Assembly: GCA_005862285.1 (NCBI GenBank)
Contig: SZXW01000001.1
Span: forward strand, 1 to 64,000
Source: Chlorobium sp.
Lineage (GTDB): Bacteria > Bacteroidota > Chlorobiia > Chlorobiales > Chlorobiaceae
Direction of reading: 5' to 3'
Length of the DNA: 64,000 nucleotides
In this document: one piece after another, positions 56,449 through 64,000 of the stretch
Layout of the letters: every line of letters starts with the position of its first letter
Position numbering within the stretch: the first letter of the stretch is position 1
Position numbers and translations under genes: made by a program
The notes under the pieces: generated by a model
Databases searched by the model: none
Told to the model about the DNA's origin: nothing
Seen by the model: the letters and a program-made list of their open reading frames with translations, nothing else

Positions 56449-56715
56449 TATGGCAGCTTGTCTATACGAAGCAGGCCCTGAAGGATGCAAAAAAGCTTGC
56501 GTCTTCAGGGTTGAAACCAAACGCGACGGAACTTCTCGAACTGTTGGAACAGGATCCGTTCCGGAACCCTCCACCTGTTGAAAAACTTGTCGGAGATCTT
56601 GCCGGGGCATATTCCCGCCGCATCAATATCCAGCATCGAATGGTTTATCAGGTCTATGAACAGGAGCGGATTGTAAAGATCATCCGCTTATAGACCCATT
56701 ATGAACTTTACCTCC
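56445..56715 (+). pseudogene. YoeB/Txe-type toxin interrupted by an amber codon
   Basis: An 82-codon frame (56445-56693) of the Txe/YoeB RelE-fold RNase family: WQLVYTKQALKDAKKLASSG, PVEKLVGDLAGAYSRRI, NIQHRMVYQVYEQERIVKII-RL. It stops at TAG (56691-56693). Directly after, the same frame reads ACC CAT TAT GAA, that is THYE, the canonical end of the family (RxWTHYE), in which His-Tyr are catalytic. One G-to-A change (TGG to TAG) therefore removes the active-site end. The remaining product is probably an inactive toxin that may still bind its antitoxin. Confidence 0.75.
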
Positions 56716-56921
56716 CCGGAGCGGGACCGCCTTACTGAAATTATTCTTATGGTTTCGCTTCCGTATGGTATAACCCCCGACAAGCATCTGCCATCATCCT
56801 GCCGGACAGGGATGCATCCAGAAAAGAACCGTTTGCAAATCCCGGACTTTTTAAGCAGATTTTTTTTAACAGAACACTCTCTGATACCCATATAGGCCTT
56901 CTCACCTGAACATCAACGAAG

Positions 56922-57512
56922 ATGAAAAAAGTTATCACGCTTCTGCTTACAGCCGCGGCAATTTCGTTTCCGTCCTGTACCGGCGCAACGGTCAATCCGT
57001 ATGTGAGCATCACGCCCGGAATCGGATTGATGAACAACTGGGACCAGAATAACATAACGGGGGCCATAACGTTCAGGAACGGCTTCGCCGCGAGTGGCGC
57101 GATCGGACTGAAAAACGATTTCACCCGCATCGAAGCGGCCGTGGGTTATCAGCACAACCTTGTAGATACCTTCCTTGGGGCAAAAGCGATCAATGACGGC
57201 AGCAATGTCGATTTCTGGACCTTCATGGCGAACGGGTACGTCGATTACGAAATGAAAGGGGCCGCGATAACCCCTTACTTAATGGCAGGTCTTGGTGTGG
57301 CCGATGTTTGCCTGAACGACAACGTGAAATCGGAAAACCATTCGACATTCGTCTGGCAGATTGGCGCCGGGGCCGGATTCAGGGCATCGGAAAAGGTCAT
57401 CGTCGATCTGGGGTTCCGTTATCTCTCGCCTTCGAATATCACCAGCGACAGCGGCAACAGGTACTCGATGAGCAGCAGCAACATTCTCGCGGGTATCAGG
57501 TACACTTTCTGA
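56922..57512 (+). CDS. Outer-membrane beta-barrel protein
   Basis: A 196-residue porin-like protein with a signal peptide (MKKVITLLLTAAAISF) followed by about eight amphipathic strands and a C-terminal aromatic residue (GIRYTF), typical for outer-membrane insertion. It fits the small OmpW/Surface-antigen-2-like barrel class; the ligand is unknown. It is the first gene right of the accessory island. Confidence 0.82.
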   Translation: MKKVITLLLTAAAISFPSCTGATVNPYVSITPGIGLMNNWDQNNITGAITFRNGFAASGAIGLKNDFTRIEAAVGYQHNLVDTFLGAKAINDGSNVDFWTFMANGYVDYEMKGAAITPYLMAGLGVADVCLNDNVKSENHSTFVWQIGAGAGFRASEKVIVDLGFRYLSPSNITSDSGNRYSMSSSNILAGIRYTF

Positions 57513-57586
57513 GGACACCGCGCCTTAACGTGAGCGGCCGGCAAGGTACATCGGTTCTCCGTTTCACCCTGCCCGTTCATGACCGC

Positions 57587-58696
57587 TTAGAGCACACGGT
57601 CGAGCACTTCGACAATACGGGATGCGGCTGCACCATCCCATTTTTCAGGAATTTTCGAACGGCTCGCATGGTGCCCGTGCGCAGCGGAATGCAGGATTTC
57701 CCCGATCCTGTCAAGGATATCCTCTGCATCGCACCCGACAAGCACGTTGGTACCGATTTCGATAGTAGATGGACGTGATGAGGTATCCATCATGGTGAGG
57801 CAGGGAACGCTCATGACGGTCGATTCAGCCTGGAGTTCCTCGATATCGGTGAACAGAAGTACCGAATCGCGAAGCAGTGTCAGCAGTTCGCCGGGACCCG
57901 GGCGGTCGATCATCATCAGCTCTTCGATACCGGCCAGCGACTCGTAAACACCCTGAGTCCTGAGAAGCTCCCGATGTCCCGCTTCAAGAGGCAGAAGAAC
58001 GGTGATTTTCGCCGACATATCTTTCAGCAGGCCGGACATCATACCCGCATGGTCCTTTCCGGTGGACCGGCCTGAAGGATCGAGCAGAACCATTGCATAT
58101 TTTTTCGGCTGAAGGGTCCGTGCATTTGCAGTGCCCTGCTGCCTTGAGCGCTGCATCAGTGCGGCGAGGGAGTCGATCAGCAGGCTGCCGGCGAAAAAAA
58201 CCTTTTCATCGGGAATTCCTTCATTGATCAGGTTGTACTCACCGCTGTGCTCGCTCACGAAATGCAATTCGGCAATCGCATCGATCAGCATGCGGTTTAC
58301 CTCCCCGGCATCCGAGCGCTCGTAGCTGCGCAGACCCGCATCGACTGCAGCTACCGGCAGGCCCAGCCTCGATCCGGCCAGTGCCGCTGCAAGCGCGGCA
58401 TCGTCGCTTCCGCATGCCAGCACAAGCGCGGGTCGCTCGCTGACGAATATCTTTTCCATCTCCTTCATGGTTTCCGCAAGCTGAACGACCGAGGAACCTT
58501 CCGGCCGCTCAACGACCCTGCATGAATTTCCTATGCCGAAACATGAAGTGAGTTCCGGGTTTACCGGCTCCGCGCCTTTTCCGGCTACGAAAACAGCCGA
58601 AGGGGAATAATGCCCGCTCTTTTCAAGGGCATCGAATAAAGGAGCGAGCAGATACGTGCTTTCTCTGCTGCCCGCCGTCAGAACTAATTTTTTCAC
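57587..58696 (-). CDS. UDP-GlcNAc 2-epimerase family protein (WecB-like)
   Basis: A 369-residue GT-B-fold protein of the WecB/NeuC epimerase type. AGSRESTYLLAPLFDAL, ACGSDDAALAAALAGSRLGLPVAAVDAGLRS and LHFVSEHSGEYNLINEGIPDEKVFFAG line up with the epimerase core. It probably makes UDP-ManNAc for surface polysaccharide, but several usual residues (HGE, HVE-type His) are not visible, so it may be a divergent or inactive relative. It is divergent from the LptA-like gene. Confidence 0.7.
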   Translation of the reverse strand: MKKLVLTAGSRESTYLLAPLFDALEKSGHYSPSAVFVAGKGAEPVNPELTSCFGIGNSCRVVERPEGSSVVQLAETMKEMEKIFVSERPALVLACGSDDAALAAALAGSRLGLPVAAVDAGLRSYERSDAGEVNRMLIDAIAELHFVSEHSGEYNLINEGIPDEKVFFAGSLLIDSLAALMQRSRQQGTANARTLQPKKYAMVLLDPSGRSTGKDHAGMMSGLLKDMSAKITVLLPLEAGHRELLRTQGVYESLAGIEELMMIDRPGPGELLTLLRDSVLLFTDIEELQAESTVMSVPCLTMMDTSSRPSTIEIGTNVLVGCDAEDILDRIGEILHSAAHGHHASRSKIPEKWDGAAASRIVEVLDRVL

Positions 58697-58772
58697 AGTA
58701 ATACCATGCTTTGTTTACATTATCTACATCATAAAAAACAATCTACCGGGACATAATCAATTTTCCTCAGCA

Positions 58773-59810
58773 ATGAAAAGAGTTTCCGGCAACCTCGCAA
58801 ATAATCCATGCCGCCCTTCCGTCCACCGGTCAATTGACCGCATCAACCGTTTTCACTGGAACAGGTTCTCCGGAAAAGGATTGCGCTCCCTGACGGTCCC
58901 GCTCGCATCTGCCGGCCTCCTGCTTTTCCAGCTCACCCTGCCCCCGGTGCTGAACCATAATACATTCGGAGCGGAAAAAAAGAAAATTATTCTCGAGCAC
59001 TCCGATTCCATCGAAGGAGAGCAGAGCGAACGGAACAGCTACAACACGGTATCGGGAAATGTGCTTTTCCGGCACAATAACATGAGCCTCAGATGTGACA
59101 GGGCGACGGATTTCGGACAGGAAAAAAGGATCGTGCTGAGCGGCAATATCGTGATCGGCAGCAGTAATTTCGAAATATACGGCGACAGCGGCGTGTACTA
59201 TCCCGACAGGGAAACAGGAGAACTGAGCGGCAACATCCGCGGCAGGCTGATCGACAAACCGCTGTCCGCCAAAGGCCAGCAGGCCGTTTTCAACAAAGCC
59301 TCGAACCTGGTATGGCTCAACGGGGACGCCATCGCATGGTACGACCGGCAGCAGATCAGCGGTGACGTCGTTGTGCTGCACCTGAAAGAGTCCGGCAAAG
59401 CGAAGGAGAGCATGACTATCGACCGTATCCAGGTCGAAGGCAATGCTTTTTTCGCTTCCGGAAGCGCCCCCGGTGAACTTCCGGCAGTGTTTGACCAGAT
59501 CGGCGGAAAAAAAATGGTGATCCTGCTCGACGACGAATCGAAAATAAAGGGAATAACCGTTTCCGGCCAGGCAGAAATCCTGTACCACATCTACGACGAA
59601 AACCACCGCCCGTCAGGCATCAACTATTCAAGCGGTGACGAGATCCGAATATTCTTCAGTGAAGGTGAACTGAAACGGGTGAAAGTCACGGGAAGCGTGG
59701 AAGGAAAGCATTATCCGCAACGCTTCTGGCAGGACAGGGGCATAGATCTGCAGAAGTTTGCCTGGAGAGAAAACGAAAATCCTTTCAGACAGCAGAAAAG
59801 CCTTCCTTGA
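58773..59810 (+). CDS. LptA/OstA-like lipopolysaccharide transport protein
   Basis: A 345-residue protein with an N-terminal signal or anchor segment (residues about 40-62) and an OstA-type beta-jelly-roll body (NTVSGNVLFRHNNMSLRCDR, FEIYGDSGVYYPDRETGELSG). It likely handles LPS between the membranes. The start at 58773 is chosen because the 39 codons before it are not protein-like. It ends in a strong hairpin and is divergent from the WecB-like gene. Confidence 0.8.
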   Translation: MKRVSGNLANNPCRPSVHRSIDRINRFHWNRFSGKGLRSLTVPLASAGLLLFQLTLPPVLNHNTFGAEKKKIILEHSDSIEGEQSERNSYNTVSGNVLFRHNNMSLRCDRATDFGQEKRIVLSGNIVIGSSNFEIYGDSGVYYPDRETGELSGNIRGRLIDKPLSAKGQQAVFNKASNLVWLNGDAIAWYDRQQISGDVVVLHLKESGKAKESMTIDRIQVEGNAFFASGSAPGELPAVFDQIGGKKMVILLDDESKIKGITVSGQAEILYHIYDENHRPSGINYSSGDEIRIFFSEGELKRVKVTGSVEGKHYPQRFWQDRGIDLQKFAWRENENPFRQQKSLP

Positions 59811-59828
59811 AGAGAAAGGCTTTTCTTT
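59794..59828. terminator. Bidirectional terminator
   Basis: AGAAAAGCCTT (59794-59804) pairs with AAGGCTTTTCT (59816-59826), then TTTTC. The stop codon of the LptA-like gene lies in the loop. It faces the end of the opposing FmdB-type gene. Confidence 0.8.
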
Positions 59829-59853
59829 TCATGACTGAGCGGTAAACCGGGCG

Positions 59854-60123
59854 TTACTTGCCGGCCATGGGACAGCTGCCGGACGGGCATGTTCCTGACG
59901 AGCAGGGGCTCGGTTCTGAAGGTGCCGGCGCTTTGCCGCCCTTGTTGTAATCGGTCGCGTAAAAACCGGACCCTTTGAGCACAAACCCGCCTTCGGCGCT
60001 GATAACCCGCTCGAATGTCTCCTTTTCACATTCCGGACAGGTTGTCAAAGCATTATCGGACATTTTCTGAAACACTTCCAGTTCGTTTCCACAGCTTTTA
60101 CAACGGTATTGATAAGTCGGCAT
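59854..60123 (-). CDS. FmdB-family zinc-ribbon protein
   Basis: An 89-residue protein beginning [20 protein letters not shown], with CxxC and CPECE pairs forming one zinc ribbon (residues 8-32). The second half is rich in Gly, Pro and Ser, and has Cys-containing tails ([16 protein letters not shown]). It may be regulatory. It is divergent from recO. Confidence 0.9.
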   Translation of the reverse strand: MPTYQYRCKSCGNELEVFQKMSDNALTTCPECEKETFERVISAEGGFVLKGSGFYATDYNKGGKAPAPSEPSPCSSGTCPSGSCPMAGK

Positions 60124-60327
60124 ATCTATTTTCCTCCTTGATTAAGAGCATTCTGTCTGTTATTGTTCGGTAAATAACCCGATAGTTCCGTTCCATCAGA
60201 CTCCGGCCTGATAAGCGGAACGATGACCGGGTTTATCTTCATGTAAAAGATTTTTCAAGCCCTCCGGCTTCAAAAAGGCAAGGCAAACGTATATAATTAA
60301 TATTTCCAGAAATTAAAACACCGGATC

Positions 60328-61113
60328 GTGATCGTCAAAACCCGGGCCGTGGTGCTGAGAGAAATCAGGTATCGCGACCAGTCGAAAATCTGTTCGCTCT
60401 ACAGCCGGGATTTCGGTAAAATATCCGTGATCGTCAAAGGGGCGCGCAACCCGAAAAACAAACTGTCGGGGCTCTTCAACGCCGGCAATGTCATCGATCT
60501 GGTGCTCTACAGAAAAAACAACCGCGAACTGCACCTCGCCAGTGATGGAAACCTTGTTTTAAGTCCTATGGTTCCCGAACCGGACCTGCTTCGTTTCGCG
60601 GTGCTTTACCGGATCATCGACTTGGTGCGGCTGACAACGGAAAACGACGAAAAAAACCTGCCTCTTTTTTCACTTCTGACAGGAACGCTCGAACAGCTCT
60701 ACCGCAAGGACCAGCACTTCGAACTGCTTTACGCCTGGTTCCTGCTCCGTTTTGTCTCCCTGCTCGGATTTCAGCCCTCTCTGCGCCAGTGCGTTCTGAC
60801 CGGAGAGGACATCCCTCGGGCAATCGAAGCAGGAAAGGTCTCCGGGCTCTATTTCGTCATGAACCCGGGAGGATTCGCCCTGCCTTGGGCTGCCGCGACA
60901 AGCCCGGTCATAAAACATCTTCTACCGCTCCGCTCGACCATGCTCCTTTGCACACTCGAAACCTCACCGGTTCATGATCTCGAGACGATCAGGGCTGAAC
61001 ATGACGATGTCGAGCATCTCTGGAACCTGCTCCAGGACTACTGCTCCCGGCACCTGGAACATACCGGCGGACGCAAAAACCTTGCCATTGTCTCACAAAT
61101 CTCGAGGAAATAG
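60328..61113 (+). CDS. recO: DNA repair protein RecO
   Basis: RecO (261 aa) helps RecR load RecA onto SSB-coated DNA. The N-terminal OB fold starts VKTRAVVLREIRYRDQSKI, and KGARNPKNKLSGLF is the usual DNA-binding stretch. A helical C-terminal domain follows. The start codon is GTG (60328). The zinc-binding Cys pattern of some RecO proteins is mostly absent (one Cys at RQCVLTG). Confidence 0.93.
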   Translation: MIVKTRAVVLREIRYRDQSKICSLYSRDFGKISVIVKGARNPKNKLSGLFNAGNVIDLVLYRKNNRELHLASDGNLVLSPMVPEPDLLRFAVLYRIIDLVRLTTENDEKNLPLFSLLTGTLEQLYRKDQHFELLYAWFLLRFVSLLGFQPSLRQCVLTGEDIPRAIEAGKVSGLYFVMNPGGFALPWAAATSPVIKHLLPLRSTMLLCTLETSPVHDLETIRAEHDDVEHLWNLLQDYCSRHLEHTGGRKNLAIVSQISRK

Positions 61114-61212
61114 CTTTCGCAGGGTTTTATATCTTCCGGAGTATTTCTATCTTGACTGACATTTCATTTTCTCTTATTCCGTCTTGTCCAATACTAAACA
61201 GAATTCCGAGAC

Positions 61213-62508
61213 ATGCCTCAATTAACCAGATCAGCTGAACTCTTCGAACAAGCAAAGAAGACCATCCCCGGCGGCGTAAATTCACCGGTGCGGGCATTCA
61301 AATCCGTAGGCGGCACTCCCATTTACATGGCAAAAGGATCAGGGGCATACCTGACCGATGTTGACGGCAACACCTACCTCGATTATGTCGGATCGTGGGG
61401 CCCTTTCATTCTCGGCAGCATGCATCCGAGAGTTACCGCTGCCCTGGATTATACGCTGAAAAATATCGGAACAAGCTTCGGCACACCGATCGAGATGGAA
61501 ATCGAGATTGCCGAACTGCTCTGCAAAATCGTTCCTTCGCTTGAAATGGTCCGCATGGTCAACAGCGGAACCGAAGCCACCATGTCGGCTGTCCGGCTTG
61601 CAAGAGGATACACCGGCCGCGACAAAATCATCAAATTCGAAGGCTGTTACCACGGCCATGGCGACAGCTTCCTTATAAAAGCCGGCTCCGGCGTCCTTAC
61701 TCTCGGTTCTCCTGACAGCCCCGGCGTAACCAAAGGCACCGCCCTCGATACGCTGAACGCAACCTACAACGACATCGAGTCGGTCAGGATTCTCGTCAAC
61801 GAGAACAAAGACCAGATCGCAGCCATCATCATCGAGCCGGTCGCCGGCAATACCGGTGTGATACCTGCTAAACCGGAATTCCTCGCTGCCCTGCGCGAGC
61901 TCTGCGACAGTGAAGGCATCGTTCTGATCTTCGACGAAGTGATGTGCGGCTTCCGCGTAGCTCTCGGCGGCGCCCAGGAAGTCTACGGTATCACGCCCGA
62001 CCTCACCACCATGGGCAAGATCATCGGCGGCGGTCTTCCGGTCGGCGCATTCGGCGGCAAACGCAAGATCATGGAGCGTGTCGCTCCTCTCGGCGACGTC
62101 TACCAGGCCGGCACTCTTTCAGGAAACCCGCTCGCTCTGACAGCAGGTCTCGAGACACTGAAAATCCTCATTGAAGAGAACCCGTATCCGGAGCTCGAAA
62201 GGAAAGCCGTCATCCTCGAAGAAGGTTTCGGCGACAACCTGAAGAAACTCGGTCTGAACTACGTTCAGAACCGCGTTGGTTCGATGTCCTGCCTCTTCTT
62301 CACCGAAACGCCGGTCGTGAACTACAAAACCGCGATAACGGCGGACACGAAGAAGCATGCAAAGTACTTCCACTCACTGCTCGACCAGGGTATCTACACC
62401 GCCCCGTCGCAGTTCGAGGCGATGTTCATCAGCGCCATGCACACCGATGAGGACCTGGAAAAAACCATCAAAGCGAACTACAACGCACTGGTCGCATCAG
62501 GCAGCTGA
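61213..62508 (+). CDS. hemL: Glutamate-1-semialdehyde 2,1-aminomutase
   Basis: GSA aminotransferase (431 aa) makes 5-aminolevulinate, the last step of the C5 route to heme and (bacterio)chlorophyll. [53 protein letters not shown] and the PLP lysine in [18 protein letters not shown] are intact. High expression is expected in a phototroph. It is followed by a strong terminator. Confidence 0.97.
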   Translation: MPQLTRSAELFEQAKKTIPGGVNSPVRAFKSVGGTPIYMAKGSGAYLTDVDGNTYLDYVGSWGPFILGSMHPRVTAALDYTLKNIGTSFGTPIEMEIEIAELLCKIVPSLEMVRMVNSGTEATMSAVRLARGYTGRDKIIKFEGCYHGHGDSFLIKAGSGVLTLGSPDSPGVTKGTALDTLNATYNDIESVRILVNENKDQIAAIIIEPVAGNTGVIPAKPEFLAALRELCDSEGIVLIFDEVMCGFRVALGGAQEVYGITPDLTTMGKIIGGGLPVGAFGGKRKIMERVAPLGDVYQAGTLSGNPLALTAGLETLKILIEENPYPELERKAVILEEGFGDNLKKLGLNYVQNRVGSMSCLFFTETPVVNYKTAITADTKKHAKYFHSLLDQGIYTAPSQFEAMFISAMHTDEDLEKTIKANYNALVASGS

Positions 62509-62531
62509 AAACCGATCAACAGCCGAATATG

Positions 62532-62564
62532 AAAAGGGAAGCCGGAAAACGGCTTCCTTTTTTT
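62532..62564 (+). terminator. Rho-independent terminator
   Basis: GGAAGCCG (62537-62544), loop GAAAA, CGGCTTCC (62550-62557), then TTTTTTT. Preceded by AAAA, it may act on the minus strand for the DUF190 transcript as well. Confidence 0.9.
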
Positions 62565-62582
62565 ATTGTGCGGCAGTGTAAC

Positions 62583-62918
62583 CTATTCGATCACACCTGC
62601 ACGAACAAGCTCCCGCGTGATCATGACTCGCCCGGCGGAATCGCGCACCATCTGCTGGAGCAGGGGCAGAAAACCGTCGATCTTGGCGGCTTCATCGACA
62701 ATTTCGACAACCATGGGAAGGTTGGTGCCGAACTCAATGATTTTGGAGGTTTTGATCAGCAAGTCGTGACCGTACGACAGCACTCCCCTGAGCACCGTCG
62801 CTCCGGCCAGCTCCTTCAGGCGTGCTTCGCGCACGATCTCTTCGTAGAGCGGATGATGGCCGTAACGGGTCTGTTCACCGACAAAGATCCGAAGCAGTTC
62901 AAGGTTCTGTAATTCCAT
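62583..62918 (-). CDS. DUF190 family protein
   Basis: A 111-residue PII-like-fold protein (DUF190). ELLRIFVGEQTRYGHHPLYEEIVREARLK and VLRGVLSYG are diagnostic. In many bacteria it is next to crcB/fluC, as here, and may regulate the channel. The start at 62918 (MELQNLE) is chosen to match the family and avoid overlap with fluC; a start at 62945 is also open. Confidence 0.88.
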   Translation of the reverse strand: MELQNLELLRIFVGEQTRYGHHPLYEEIVREARLKELAGATVLRGVLSYGHDLLIKTSKIIEFGTNLPMVVEIVDEAAKIDGFLPLLQQMVRDSAGRVMITRELVRAGVIE

Positions 62919-62925
62919 GATCTTT

Positions 62926-63309
62926 TCATGTCCAAAGTTTTGCAAGATTCATTCCAAGATAGAAGGCCGCGATACCTCCGGCAATGCTGCCCGCGAGGTA
63001 GATACCTGCGTAGAAAACCTGTCCGTCCCTGAGCAGGGATGCATGCTCGAACATATAGGCTGAAAACGTGGTGAACCCGCCGCAAAAACCGGTTACGAGA
63101 AAAAGCCTCGCTTCAGGGGAGACAAGGGTTGTGGAAACTGCGAGCTCGCTGAGGAACCCGATAAGGAAACTGCCGAAAATGTTTACGGAAAGGGTTGAAA
63201 ACGGAAACCATGCGCCAACCGGAGCAAGCATGAGCGCCACCATGTAGCGGGCGACGGAACCGAGAAAGCCGCCGGTGCCGACAAGGATCATCGCTCCGGC
63301 GTGTTTCAT
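62926..63309 (-). CDS. fluC: Fluoride channel FluC/CrcB
   Basis: A 127-residue four-segment dual-topology fluoride exporter. The Asn-containing pore segment is STLSVNIFGSFLIG, and GFCGGFTTFSAYMFE carries the Phe box and the central Na+ site. A strong GGAGGAGG lies just before the ATG. No fluoride riboswitch was found upstream. Confidence 0.95.
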   Translation of the reverse strand: MKHAGAMILVGTGGFLGSVARYMVALMLAPVGAWFPFSTLSVNIFGSFLIGFLSELAVSTTLVSPEARLFLVTGFCGGFTTFSAYMFEHASLLRDGQVFYAGIYLAGSIAGGIAAFYLGMNLAKLWT

Positions 63310-63408
63310 GAAGCCTCCTCCAGTCCAAAGGCATTCACGCTGAACCCTGAAACAACTTCCCGTACCGTATGGGGAACCCGCAACGGATTCACTGCCGCCC
63401 TAACCCGC

Positions 63409-63642
63409 TCAGCGTTCATGGCTGCAGGTCTGCCTCTCTTCGATACGTTTGTGCGCACAGCACATCTCGTCATGGATACCGATCAGGATATTGAATATCC
63501 CGAGACATATGATCGTCGGTGCCCATAATCCGATAAAAATGGCTATCAGCTCATGATTGGCCCCCGTCCCGAAAATGAAAACATAAATTGAAAGCAGGAT
63601 GGAGAGCGCTGCTCCGACAAAATAGTAATAATGCGTCTTCAT
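63409..63642 (-). CDS. Small membrane protein
   Basis: A 77-residue protein with two predicted membrane helices (FVGAALSILLSIYVFIFG and LIAIFIGLWAPTIICLGIFN) and a Cys/His-containing tail (HDEMCCAHKRIEERQTCSHE). No family is recognised. It is upstream of fluC on the same strand, about 100 bp away. Confidence 0.6.
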   Translation of the reverse strand: MKTHYYYFVGAALSILLSIYVFIFGTGANHELIAIFIGLWAPTIICLGIFNILIGIHDEMCCAHKRIEERQTCSHER

Positions 63643-63745
63643 ACAGAGAATGGATTAAATGACCGGAACCTTTTCAAAATGTAACAATTAGAAAAACAGG
63701 AAAAAACAGGCTGTCGCACTTCTCGTAAAGACTCCGGTCATACCG

Positions 63746-64000
63746 TCACTCGATGTCGATATGCACTTCGTTCCTCCGCATGAAAGGAATGGTCCAGGGC
63801 GGATCGTAACTTGCCGCCCTTGGCTGTGAAAGCACCCTGCGGCCTTTCTTTTCAAGCCACCCTGTCAGTTTTTCCGAATAGGAGCGCAGGTTGCTTTCCG
63901 AATGCAGGCCGGAGTACCTTATGACCGCAACTTTCCTTCCCGGCACCATGCGCAGGGTGACCAGGGGATCAAGCGGTTCCGGCAGCGATGCAAGCGTGGA
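63746..64000 (-). CDS. SOUL-family heme-binding protein (partial, runs off the edge)
   Basis: The C-terminal part of a SOUL domain protein: [18 protein letters not shown], then [21 protein letters not shown] before TGA. The PPWTxPFxRRNEVxxxI ending is the family signature. The frame stays open to the window edge, so the N-terminus lies beyond 64000. Confidence 0.88.
   Translation of the reverse strand, partial: STLASLPEPLDPLVTLRMVPGRKVAVIRYSGLHSESNLRSYSEKLTGWLEKKGRRVLSQPRAASYDPPWTIPFMRRNEVHIDIE

Noticed and set aside
46634-56700. Insertion sequence or integrase for the accessory island
   Set aside because: No transposase, recombinase or tRNA-linked attachment site was found; the direct repeats there are antitoxin remnants.
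56688-56895. Overlapping 60-70-codon frames after the toxin gene
   Set aside because: They are short, antisense to each other and without family features; the in-frame THYE tail explains the start of this region.
63310-63420. Fluoride riboswitch before fluC
   Set aside because: The conserved core and pseudoknot could not be found by eye; a plain Shine-Dalgarno explains the start.
1-64000. CRISPR arrays
   Set aside because: No regularly spaced short repeats with unique spacers were seen.

Overview
This window looks like a chromosomal segment of a green sulfur bacterium (Chlorobiaceae, phylum Chlorobiota). This is inferred from gene content: hemL of the C5 tetrapyrrole route, an ArsA/Get3-type ATPase, a DUF1997-like protein, ferredoxin-dependent 2-oxoacid chemistry and a moderate G+C. 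The species cannot be fixed from the sequence alone. Most of the window is dense housekeeping DNA.

Layout. 0.1-9.3 kb, minus strand: a HAD phosphatase, pyrG, a tandem-CDGSH Fe-S protein, gyrA, rsfS, then a compact scpA-DUF1015-tsaE-tsaB run. 9.4-19.2 kb: an exported TPR protein, an amt-PII ammonium module whose PII lacks the usual uridylylation tyrosine, an RRM RNA-binding protein, an epimerase, a PAS-rich hybrid histidine kinase, glmS and pyrF. 19.4-30.9 kb, mostly plus strand: ftsH, acyP, tRNA-Val(UAC), dxr, rseP, prfA, a DUF1997-like protein, a nitroreductase, an ArsA-like ATPase, a Cache-like lipoprotein and an NCS2 permease.

31.1-36.3 kb is one tight operon: iorA-iorB-paaK-ACT-aminotransferase. 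Together these could turn arylacetates into aromatic amino acids by running indolepyruvate ferredoxin oxidoreductase reductively, or do the reverse. 36.3-43.1 kb is a self-contained regulatory circuit: a GAF-GAF sigma54 activator diverges from a tolC-uspA-emrA-emrB efflux operon. The space between them carries two identical 17-bp palindromes 33 bp apart and a near-consensus -24/-12 promoter. 43.1-46.6 kb holds msrB, an MFS exporter, a DUF456 protein and a methyltransferase.

46.6-56.7 kb is an accessory island of defence and toxin-antitoxin genes and their remains. It has HipA, ATPase and HsdS C-terminal fragments, an intact PD-(D/E)XK-DUF2075 helicase, an IrrE/PIN pair, a DNA methyltransferase with a degenerate SNase-like tail, an AAA-DUF4143 ATPase, and a Phd/YoeB pair whose toxin appears cut by an amber codon. 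Four same-orientation, decayed copies of one antitoxin-like sequence separate the intact cargo genes. From 56.9 kb the housekeeping pattern returns: a beta-barrel protein, a WecB-like epimerase, an LptA-like protein, an FmdB zinc ribbon, recO, hemL, a FluC/DUF190 pair, a small membrane protein and a partial SOUL protein at the right edge.
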